This document shows, in pieces, positions 47,225 to 54,338 of a DNA stretch of 64,000 bases. The position numbers and the translations under genes were made by a program. The stretch spans positions 1-64,000 of the IMG/VR virus record IMGVR_UViG_3300020027_000004; one strand, given 5' to 3'. This DNA comes from a virus. Within the stretch, counting starts at the first letter, position 1. Each line of letters starts with the position of its first letter. The notes under the pieces are model-generated. The model was not told where the DNA came from. It ran no database searches and saw only the letters and a program-made list of their open reading frames with translations.

Positions 47225-48193
47225 ATGCCACCGACCTCTGCAACGAATCTCCGCCTGGACGCTCAAGACAGCGTCTGGCTCCGCCGCGAGCTCGAGTTCA
47301 TCGAGGGCGAGACCTACGATCAGATCTTCCCGGAAAACCGGGGACGTTCGATCATCCCGACCCAGGGGAACATCCCCGACTGGGCCAAGATCTTCACCTG
47401 GCGAGAGCGCTCCGCGTTCGGCAAGGCGAAGATCGTCAGCAACATGTCCGACGACATCCCTCGCGTGGATGTCGCTCGCACCGAGCACTCGAAGACGATC
47501 AAGGTCATCGCCGACGCATACGGCTATGACATCTTCGACATCAAGGCCGCGATCGCGACGGGCATCCGCCTCGACGCCGACAAGGCGATCCAGGCGCGCC
47601 GCGCGATCGAGACCGAGACCGATCGCATCCTCGCGGTCGGCGACGTCGATCACAACCTCAACGGGCTGCTGACGCTCGATACCGTCGGCTCGATCACGCC
47701 GACGGTCGCCACCACCAAGACGGGTGGCGGAACGAACTGGAGCGCTGCCGCGACAGCGAAGGAGATCTCGAACGACATCACCAAGCTGATCAACGCGATC
47801 CTGACGAAGCTCCAGGGGGCGCACAGCACGCCGATGTTCCAGAAGTTCCGCATCGTGATGCCCGATGCGAACTACCTCCAGCTCATCTCGCGGACGATCG
47901 GAGTCGACGAGAACAAGTCGCTCCTGTCGTACGTGATGATGAACCCGTACATCGAGAGCATCGTCCCGTGGTGGCGCACGGTCGGTGCAGCCGCGAACGG
48001 CGTGGACGATCGCATCGTCGCGTTCCCCGCCGACAAGGCGGTTGTGGCCGGCATCGTCCCGATGGAGTTCTCGCCCCAGGAGCCGGAGAAGCGGAATCTC
48101 GAGTACGTGGTGGATTGCGTCGCGACGTGCGGCGGCGTGGTCAGCCGATACCCGATGGCGATCGGCTACATGGACGCAGTGGACGTGGTCTAG
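47225..48193 (+). CDS. Major capsid protein, DUF2184-type (322 aa)
   Basis: AAGGAACC precedes the ATG. HK97-fold features by pattern: an E-loop region (PTQGNIPDWAKIFTWRERSA), VDVARTEHSKTIKVIADAYG, AIETETDRILAVGD and a C-terminal RNLEYVVDCVATCGGVVSRYP matching DUF2184-like capsid proteins. Its place after scaffold and before the connectors supports it. Forms the icosahedral shell. Confidence 0.85.
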   Translation: MPPTSATNLRLDAQDSVWLRRELEFIEGETYDQIFPENRGRSIIPTQGNIPDWAKIFTWRERSAFGKAKIVSNMSDDIPRVDVARTEHSKTIKVIADAYGYDIFDIKAAIATGIRLDADKAIQARRAIETETDRILAVGDVDHNLNGLLTLDTVGSITPTVATTKTGGGTNWSAAATAKEISNDITKLINAILTKLQGAHSTPMFQKFRIVMPDANYLQLISRTIGVDENKSLLSYVMMNPYIESIVPWWRTVGAAANGVDDRIVAFPADKAVVAGIVPMEFSPQEPEKRNLEYVVDCVATCGGVVSRYPMAIGYMDAVDVV

Positions 48194-48231
48194 CTGTACG
48201 CGTCGTTCGTCGACGAGCGACGCGTTCTCAC

Positions 48232-48303
48232 TGCGGGCAAGAGAAACGGTAACTCGCCAGGCCCATAACCTGGAGACACCCGGTTCGATTCCGGGGCCCG
48301 CTA
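48232..48303 (+). tRNA. tRNA with CAT anticodon, initiator-like
   Basis: Cloverleaf by eye: acceptor TGCGGGC/GCCCGCT (first pair T-T mismatch), three-pair D stem GAG/CTC with GG in the loop, anticodon stem CCAGG/CCTGG around CCCATAA (CAT at 48264-48266), five-base variable loop, and T stem CCCGG/CCGGG with loop TTCGATT. CCA is not encoded. The unpaired 1-72 position and the A11-T24 pair are features of bacterial initiator tRNA. Unusual: C at position 33 and A at position 8. Confidence 0.8.
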
Positions 48304-48324
48304 CCCAACGTAACTAGGAGCCAC

Positions 48325-48888
48325 ATGTCGATCCTCGTCCCCATCTTCGATGGCATCGGCCCAACCCGGATGGTGGTGGGGGAGGATGCTGCCGATTTTG
48401 GCGTCGAGCTCGAGGTCGGAAAGATCTACGTGTACACCGCCACCGTGGCCTCTTACGTGAGGCAAGGGCGCTCGGTCGCGGTCGTGGCGAGCGTCAATCC
48501 CACAGCGGACACGTTCACGTTTGCCGCGCCGCACGCGTGGCTCACCGGCCACGGACCGACCCGGCTCACGAACTCGGGTGGCGCGTTGCCAGGTGGAACC
48601 GACAACGCGACGAACTACTGGACGATTCGCGTGAGCGACACGGAGCTGGCGCTGGCGAGCTCCAAGGCGAACGCCGAAGCCGGAACGAGGGTCCCGCTTT
48701 CGAGCGCTGGAACGGGCACCCACTCGCTCCTGGATGACGCCGGTCCGAGCCAGGGCTCGCTCTACCTACCGGCCGGGCAATCGATGCCGATCGTCGGCAG
48801 CGTTTACGGCCGGCGACTGTCCGCGGTGCGCCTCGGTGACGAGGATGGCGAGGCCACTCTGACCGCAGCGACCGTCTATCCGGGCTGA
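48325..48888 (+). CDS. Virion protein, beta-rich (187 aa)
   Basis: TAGGAG nine bases upstream. HGPTRLTNSGGALPGGTDNA followed by TNYWTIRVSDTELALASSKA is a repeated-looking virion domain I recognise from tailed-phage structural proteins. The C-terminus is Gly/Ala-rich. Exact role unclear. Confidence 0.6.
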   Translation: MSILVPIFDGIGPTRMVVGEDAADFGVELEVGKIYVYTATVASYVRQGRSVAVVASVNPTADTFTFAAPHAWLTGHGPTRLTNSGGALPGGTDNATNYWTIRVSDTELALASSKANAEAGTRVPLSSAGTGTHSLLDDAGPSQGSLYLPAGQSMPIVGSVYGRRLSAVRLGDEDGEATLTAATVYPG

Positions 48889-48896
48889 GGGAATCA

Positions 48897-49313
48897 ATGA
48901 GCAAGTCAGACACCCTCGAACAGCAACTCCTCGAAGCCATCTTCAAGGATCCATCGTTCACCGCGCTCGGATCGATCACGCTTGGCGCGAACCTCTACCT
49001 CGCGCTCCACACCGCCGATCCCGGAGATGCAGGGACCCAGGCCACCAGCGAGATCGTATACACGGGCTACGCGCGCGCAGCTGTCGCGCGCGGCGCGGGG
49101 TTCACCCGCACCGGATCATCGGTTTCTCCAGCCGCGGATGTCGTGTTCCCTGGTTCGACTTCCGGTGGCGTGACGGCCACGCACTTCAGCGTCGGCATCG
49201 CGAGCTCGGGTGCAACCGCGATCCTGTACTCGGGGGCGCTGAGCCCGACGATCGCGATCGTGAACGGAGTCTCGCCAGTCATCGACAGCGCGACCACCAT
49301 CGCCGAGGACTAA
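48897..49313 (+). CDS. Virion protein with LALHTADPGDAG motif (138 aa)
   Basis: LYLALHTADPGDAGTQATSE then IVYTGYARAAVARGAG is a common motif of small phage structural proteins (often annotated as tail fibre or neck). Beta-rich remainder. GGGAATCA precedes the ATG. Confidence 0.65.
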   Translation: MSKSDTLEQQLLEAIFKDPSFTALGSITLGANLYLALHTADPGDAGTQATSEIVYTGYARAAVARGAGFTRTGSSVSPAADVVFPGSTSGGVTATHFSVGIASSGATAILYSGALSPTIAIVNGVSPVIDSATTIAED

Positions 49314-49316
49314 CCG

Positions 49317-50255
49317 GTGAGCCTGTGGGGCAACATGGGGCGGTGGGGGCGGTGGGGCGATTGGGGAGCCGGCCTATCGACGCCGCACGTGCGGAGCGAG
49401 TCACGCGGTGACGTGCAAGGCCAAGCGACCGTCACCGGGGTTGGCGGTGCGCTCGCGCAGGGAGTAGGTGGAGCTGCCGGAGTCACCACACTCTCCGGCG
49501 TGGGCGATGCATTGGTGCTCTACGCGAGCGACGCGCTTAGCGGCCGGCCGGTGCCCTCGAATGCAACGCAGTGGGCGGCCTTCATCGCGCGCCACTCCCT
49601 GTCGCTCGCGGTGCCGAACTATCTGCACCTCTGCCAAGAGCCAGGCGGTGACCTCGCCGATGCGATCGGAGCACTCACGCTCACGGCTTCGGGCACCGTG
49701 CAGTATTCCAAGCCAGCCACGGGGTGGTCTCGCGTTGGCGTCGGCGGAAACGGCGTGATCGGCGAGTTCACCCACGCGGTCGGTCCGACGCCATCGACCA
49801 CGAGCATCGCGCGCTTCTATTGGATCGCGATCGACATCGGCTCCGGTGCCGATTTTGCGATCCGCAGTGCGGGCGCGAACGGCACCAACATCAACAATTG
49901 GGGCCTGGGCGTGTTGCGAACCTCCGGCGTCGAAGCGTTCCGGATCCGCGGTCCCGGTGGCCAGCTCGATACGAGCGCTCTCTCGGTCTACGAGAGCGTG
50001 CATCCGATCCTCGTCGTAAATGACATCGCGAACACTAGGCTGCGGTTCTACTCGGGCCAGGAAAAGTTGTCGCCCACCTACGGCGTGGCCAGTGCGACCA
50101 CGAGATACGGGATTGGCGGTGTCGGTGGCTCTACCTTCGGACCGATCACCGTCCTCTACGAGTGTGGGTGGTCTGGCGCTGGCGCGGAGATCAGCGACGC
50201 GAACGCCAAGGCTTTCATCGAGTCTATGAAAGGAACCTCCGTTCCATGGTCATGA
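49317..50255 (+). CDS. LamG-like virion surface protein (312 aa)
   Basis: GTG start. Trp/Gly-rich N-terminus (SLWGNMGRWGRWGDWGAG), then NATQWAAFIARHSLSLAVPN, CQEPGGDLADAIGALTLTAS and a beta-sandwich of the concanavalin/LamG kind. It shares a module (xxQWAxxxARxxSPLxHxxxCQ) with the genes at 60253 and 62253. Probably a fibre or adhesin binding the host surface. Confidence 0.65.
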   Translation: MSLWGNMGRWGRWGDWGAGLSTPHVRSESRGDVQGQATVTGVGGALAQGVGGAAGVTTLSGVGDALVLYASDALSGRPVPSNATQWAAFIARHSLSLAVPNYLHLCQEPGGDLADAIGALTLTASGTVQYSKPATGWSRVGVGGNGVIGEFTHAVGPTPSTTSIARFYWIAIDIGSGADFAIRSAGANGTNINNWGLGVLRTSGVEAFRIRGPGGQLDTSALSVYESVHPILVVNDIANTRLRFYSGQEKLSPTYGVASATTRYGIGGVGGSTFGPITVLYECGWSGAGAEISDANAKAFIESMKGTSVPWS

Positions 50256-52285
50256 GCCACGCTGAGACGCTCGCTGCCGCGAAGGCCATCGGCGCGAGTT
50301 CGGGTGGCGACATCATGACGGTGGGTTGTCGCGCGACAGCGAACGATGGTTACTTCGGTCACTTCGTGCACGACGCTTCCGATAGCGTGAGCACGTTCCC
50401 ATCGGATGGGCTCGGATTCGTCGATGCGATGAACCGACGGTGGAAGCGTCTCTATGACGACGTGAAGAACGCACGGTGGTTCGGAGTGCGTAACGATGAC
50501 GTCGCGGCCGACACCGCTCTCAGCGACGCGCTCAACTCCGGCGGCAAGTTGATAGTGCCGCGAGGCACGTATCGCGTCACCACGCCGATCGTTGTGGCGT
50601 CCTCGGTGGAGATCGTCGGCTGCGGACCAACGCGTACGATCTTCAAGCCGGATCTCGGGATCGCAGGGGGCGGTGCAACGGCATTCTCCATGCTCGCCAA
50701 CCACATCACGGTGCGTGATCTTGGCGTGGTCGGAACGGGGATAACGATGTCGCCGATCACGTCCTCGCGCCACGCGTTCGTGAGCGGCTCGGGGAGCGTA
50801 TTCGCGCATCACCGTTACAAGAACATTGGCTTCACGGATTGGTCATACACAGACGGCAAGATCGTGTACGACAACAAAGCGGTTGCCCATTGCATATACG
50901 CGCAGTGGATGGACGACGTTCTCGTCGAGGATTGCTATCTGGACCGCTGCACCGGAGCGTTTTTCATCGCGAAGAACAGCACCGACATTTCGGTCCAACG
51001 CAATCAGATCAAGAGCGCTGGATGGTACCCGGTCCACCTTCGTACCGATGTCGTCGGCTTCGATGTCGGGCACAACCATATCGATATGTCGGGCCTGCCA
51101 AGCGGTGCGATGTGGGGTGCAGGCGTCGACCTCATGAGCAACGAAGGCGCGAACAACGGACCGATCAAGGAAGGCGCTATCCACGACAACCGTTTTTCTG
51201 GTTACTTCGCGTATGGCGCGGTGATTCGGATCGCAAGCGCGGAGAACGTGCATTGCTTCCGCAACCGGTTCCGCGATCTGAAGATCGGGTCGTGGGTTGT
51301 CGGCATCGGGACCCTCAGCGTGATCCGCGTGGTGACGCGCGGCACCGACGAGTTTGGATTCATGCCGCCATGCGGCGACGTCCACATCTACGAGAACGAC
51401 ATAGACGCGCCGGAGGCAACCGACCCCGCCGGTAACTACGTCGGAATCTACGCGAGCAACGACTGGCATACCGTGCGAGATCCACTCCGTGGCCTATGGA
51501 TCAATCGCAACGAGGTGAGGTCGATCGACGAGGCTCACTACTTCGACAACGCAGTGATCGTTCACGGTGTCCGTGGCGGGATCGAGGACGTGTGGATCGA
51601 GGACAACCTGCTCATCTCGAAGACTCGAGCAGGATCGATCGGCTCTGGCGCGCTGGCGATAGCTGCGTTCGATGACGCTGGACGTGTGATGAAGGTGCGT
51701 GTTGGTGGCAACACGCTTCGAGACATCGGCACGCCGATCAACACGGCCAACCTAGCGATCGGAATCGGCGCCGGGGTTGACGATATCGTGTTCACCAAGC
51801 CGAACATCATCGAGAACTATTTCGATGGGGTGCGCATGCTCGCTGCGACGGCGCCGAATACAGCCGGAGCTAACATCTACGGTCAGTATGACCAGGTGTT
51901 CAAGAACATGAACCCGGCTGGAAAGCTCGTCCGCGTCAACTCCGGTAGCTACGCTGATAGATCCGATCTCATCGCCACCGAAGCAGAGTTGCTGGACAGG
52001 TTCTCCGTCATCAACACCAGCGGACTCAAGCGCGCCGGACTCATGGTCCTCCTGTCGGAGCCACCTTTTCAGGTTGCGATCGCCTCGGGTCCGACGAACA
52101 TCGCTCCTTGGTATCAGTCGAGCGGCAACCAACTCGGAGTGACGCCGGCCATCGCCAGCGAGAGCAAGGTCACCACGGAATCGCCGAGAGTCGTGATGGC
52201 CAGTAAGCAGGCTGCGGCAGACCTCAAGAGCTCGGTCCCCGATGCCGAGTTGGCCAGCGTGACCCCGAAGGCGACGATCCGCTAA
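50246..52285 (+). CDS. Right-handed beta-helix tailspike (679 aa)
   Basis: N-terminal part (residues 40-130) matches pectate-lyase-3-type tailspikes: NARWFGVRNDDVAADTALSD, SGGKLIVPRGTYRVTTPIVV, EIVGCGPTRTIFKPD. A long run of short beta-strand rungs (NHIDMS, IHDNRFSG, IYENDID, INRNEV, IEDNLLIS) forms the beta helix up to about residue 500. The C-terminal 150 residues are different, perhaps a trimerisation or chaperone part. Likely binds and degrades a surface polysaccharide. ATG 50252 is an alternative start. Confidence 0.85.
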   Translation: MVMSHAETLAAAKAIGASSGGDIMTVGCRATANDGYFGHFVHDASDSVSTFPSDGLGFVDAMNRRWKRLYDDVKNARWFGVRNDDVAADTALSDALNSGGKLIVPRGTYRVTTPIVVASSVEIVGCGPTRTIFKPDLGIAGGGATAFSMLANHITVRDLGVVGTGITMSPITSSRHAFVSGSGSVFAHHRYKNIGFTDWSYTDGKIVYDNKAVAHCIYAQWMDDVLVEDCYLDRCTGAFFIAKNSTDISVQRNQIKSAGWYPVHLRTDVVGFDVGHNHIDMSGLPSGAMWGAGVDLMSNEGANNGPIKEGAIHDNRFSGYFAYGAVIRIASAENVHCFRNRFRDLKIGSWVVGIGTLSVIRVVTRGTDEFGFMPPCGDVHIYENDIDAPEATDPAGNYVGIYASNDWHTVRDPLRGLWINRNEVRSIDEAHYFDNAVIVHGVRGGIEDVWIEDNLLISKTRAGSIGSGALAIAAFDDAGRVMKVRVGGNTLRDIGTPINTANLAIGIGAGVDDIVFTKPNIIENYFDGVRMLAATAPNTAGANIYGQYDQVFKNMNPAGKLVRVNSGSYADRSDLIATEAELLDRFSVINTSGLKRAGLMVLLSEPPFQVAIASGPTNIAPWYQSSGNQLGVTPAIASESKVTTESPRVVMASKQAAADLKSSVPDAELASVTPKATIR

Positions 52286-52293
52286 TCGTCGCC
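52270..52293. terminator. Hairpin over convergent gene ends
   Basis: GGCGACGAT (52270-52278) and ATCGTCGCC (52285-52293), loop ccgcta, which contains the overlapping stop codons of the tailspike and the minus-strand gene. Lacks a T-tract on both strands. Confidence 0.5.
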
Positions 52294-52581
52294 GAGCTGC
52301 GGCTCGACGACCCACACGAGCCCGCTGATCGTCTGAACCTTGCCGGTATCGTCGGTCACCACCAATTGGCCTCGATGATGGCCGGCCTGATCGAGATCGC
52401 CGGCTTCCCAGATGCGTCGCGCACTCGTGGCGCCGATAACCTCGAGCGCAACCATCGAGATGGTTCCGTCTGGCTTCTGCCACCGCAATTGCACGCTCGC
52501 CGCATCCATCAACGAACCCTCTGCGGCAGCTGTGATTTCCATCGGCGGGGAGGTGTCTCCGCGGGTGGGGCTGTAGCTCAT
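52282..52581 (-). CDS. Ig-like/BppU-like virion protein in reverse orientation (99 aa)
   Basis: PPMEITAAAEGSLMDAASVQ, then VQLRWQKPDGTISMVALEVI and HHRGQLVVTDDTGKVQTISG resembles the beta-sandwich N-terminal domains of phage baseplate/receptor proteins (xxVxLRWxxPDG... GxxxxxxxVTDxxGxxxT). It faces the opposite way to its neighbours. Start ATG 52581 has TAGACT six bases upstream; it ends four bases into the tailspike gene. Confidence 0.6.
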   Translation of the reverse strand: MSYSPTRGDTSPPMEITAAAEGSLMDAASVQLRWQKPDGTISMVALEVIGATSARRIWEAGDLDQAGHHRGQLVVTDDTGKVQTISGLVWVVEPQLGDD

Positions 52582-52587
52582 GTGTTG

Positions 52588-52593
52588 AGTCTA
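52588..52593 (-). promoter_or_regulatory. -10 element TAGACT for the reverse gene
   Basis: Minus strand, six bases before ATG 52581, within the 36-bp gap shared with the next promoter. Confidence 0.5.
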
Positions 52594-52605
52594 TCGTGCA
52601 TGCGG

Positions 52606-52611
52606 TAGGAT
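52606..52611 (+). promoter_or_regulatory. -10 element TAGGAT for the connector genes
   Basis: Six bases before ATG 52618. Confidence 0.5.
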
Positions 52612-52617
52612 TGTGCC

Positions 52618-53004
52618 ATGGCCGCGATCCTATGGAGCGATGTGGTGGCGCTCGACGCCGAACTCGCAGGCGTCTCGGCTGCAGCGCAGGCCCTCTTTCT
52701 GGCGTGGGCGAACGAGGAGCTGGAAGTCTCGAACTTCCGGCTCGGAGAGATCGACCCGAAGCTCAAGCTCGCGCGCGCGTTCCTCGCGGCGCACTTCGGT
52801 CGGCTCTGGTTCGATAACGCGGACGATGACGGCACCGCCGGACCCATCAAGTCGAAGACGATCACCAGCGACAGCATGACCGTGACATACGGCAACGATG
52901 GCTCGAGCGCGACCACTGAGGAGTCGCTGGCTAGCACCGAGTGGGGGAATGCGTATCTGTTCGTGATGCGTGCGCAGCCCACGCGCGCGGGGTTCACGAC
53001 CTGA
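52618..53004 (+). CDS. Head-tail connector, gp6-like/DUF4054 type (128 aa)
   Basis: MAAILWSDVVALDAELAGVS, LFLAWANEELEVSNFRLGE, KLARAFLAAHFGRLWFD and a C-terminal WGNAYLFVMRAQPTRAGFTT match small head-tail adaptors. It binds the portal ring. Leaderless-type start. Confidence 0.75.
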   Translation: MAAILWSDVVALDAELAGVSAAAQALFLAWANEELEVSNFRLGEIDPKLKLARAFLAAHFGRLWFDNADDDGTAGPIKSKTITSDSMTVTYGNDGSSATTEESLASTEWGNAYLFVMRAQPTRAGFTT

Positions 53005-53423
53005 TGACGACCGTGCTCGGCATCGACTGGGCCGCCGACATGGCCGAGGTGTTCGGGGGTGACATCTACGATGCGACCTTCGTGCGCTTCGGCGTGGGCA
53101 CGTACGACGACGAACATCCATCGGGCCCGACGAACCCAACCCCAGCGACGTACACCGCGAAGGGTCGCGCCTCGAGCTACAAGAAACGCTATGTCGATGG
53201 CGAGCTCATCATCAAGGGCGACTACCGCGTGATGTTGCTGCGGGGAACGATCAAGACGTCGCCAGCGGCCGCGGTATCGGATGTGATGCCGAATGTCGGA
53301 TCGACCGTGACCATCCCACCACCTGGCAAGGCGGTAGCGGAGCTCGGCACCGTGGTTGGAATCGAGGCAGTCACCGAAGCATTCATCACGCTCCAGGTGC
53401 GTGGGAGCTCGAGCCAGACCTGA
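53004..53423 (+). CDS. Head-tail joining (stopper)-like protein (139 aa)
   Basis: ATG shares a base with the previous TGA. Beta-rich (YRVMLLRGTIKTSPAAAVSD, STVTIPPPGKAVAEL). Size and position between adaptor and tail component fit a stopper or head-tail joining protein; no named signature. Confidence 0.6.
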   Translation: MTTVLGIDWAADMAEVFGGDIYDATFVRFGVGTYDDEHPSGPTNPTPATYTAKGRASSYKKRYVDGELIIKGDYRVMLLRGTIKTSPAAAVSDVMPNVGSTVTIPPPGKAVAELGTVVGIEAVTEAFITLQVRGSSSQT

Positions 53424-53863
53424 TGGGAAACGCGGCGCAAATCGGGCGCGAGCTGCGCGCGGAGTTGAGCAAGACGATCCGAGACGTCATGCTCCTGGCC
53501 GCGGACAACCTGATGAACGCAACCCCGGTGGACACGGGCCACGCCTCGAGCAACTGGGTGCTCTCGCTCGGGTCGCCATATACCGGCATCGATGGATCGC
53601 GCCAGGCGGTCTCAACGGTGGAACAGGATCGCGGCATCGATGCGGTGACGGGCTACGACATCGGCCGCGATGGTCCGATCTACCTCCGAAACAACGTGCT
53701 CTATCTCCAGTTTCTCGATCAGGGCCACAGCCAGCAAGCGCCCGCCGGCTTCGTCGGTCAAGCGTTCATGGCAGCATCGCGCCGAGCTCCACACGGGCGC
53801 AAGACGAGCACGAAGAAGATGCTGCGCTCGATGGCTCGGAGCGCGTACGTGAAGACCTACTGA
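53423..53863 (+). CDS. HK97 gp10-like tail component (146 aa)
   Basis: NATPVDTGHASSNWVLSLG and LQFLDQGHSQQAPAGFV are the signature of gp10-like tail-completion proteins that seal the head-tail joint. ATG overlaps the previous TGA. Confidence 0.85.
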   Translation: MGNAAQIGRELRAELSKTIRDVMLLAADNLMNATPVDTGHASSNWVLSLGSPYTGIDGSRQAVSTVEQDRGIDAVTGYDIGRDGPIYLRNNVLYLQFLDQGHSQQAPAGFVGQAFMAASRRAPHGRKTSTKKMLRSMARSAYVKTY

Positions 53864-53864
53864 C

Positions 53865-54305
53865 ATGACGCAAGACGAGGCATCGGATCAGATCTTCAAG
53901 CGCTGGCGGGCGATGTGGCCATCGCTGTCCGGTGACGTGCCCTACTCGCTCGACAACATCATCACGCCGGATGCGTATCCGCACGCGCGCGTGGCGATCG
54001 TTTCGCTCGACTCGAACCCGTACACGATTGCGAGGTCCGGCAACGCGAAGGTTGAGCGTGAGGGTCTCATCCAGGTGATGCTCCACGGACAGGTCGGCAT
54101 CGGCCGGCGCGAGCTCGATCTCCTGGCCAATCACGTACGCGCCATCTTCGAGCGCAAGCGATTCGGGGGAAGCCCTGGGTCAGCGTTCGCGGAGGGGATC
54201 GTCACCACCCAAACATCCACGTCTGAGCTCCGCCGCGATCGCGAGAGCCCGCACGTCTGGATCCTCACCGCGTCAACGGATTTCCGGTTCTACGACCGGG
54301 GATGA
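53865..54305 (+). CDS. Tail terminator-like protein, DUF4128 type (146 aa)
   Basis: IFKRWRAMWPSLSGDVPYSL, AKVEREGLIQVMLHGQVGIG, LDLLANHVRAIFERKRF and a C-terminal beta hairpin fit tail terminators of the gpU class. Caps the tail tube before head attachment. Confidence 0.7.
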   Translation: MTQDEASDQIFKRWRAMWPSLSGDVPYSLDNIITPDAYPHARVAIVSLDSNPYTIARSGNAKVEREGLIQVMLHGQVGIGRRELDLLANHVRAIFERKRFGGSPGSAFAEGIVTTQTSTSELRRDRESPHVWILTASTDFRFYDRG

Positions 54306-54338
54306 TAGATTCGCCCCAACCGCAAGGAGCCCCAGACG

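Noticed and set aside
45788-47824. 678-codon minus-strand open frame across scaffold and capsid genes
   Set aside because: Antisense to three well-supported structural genes; composition is Arg/Ser/Asp-rich noise without domains.
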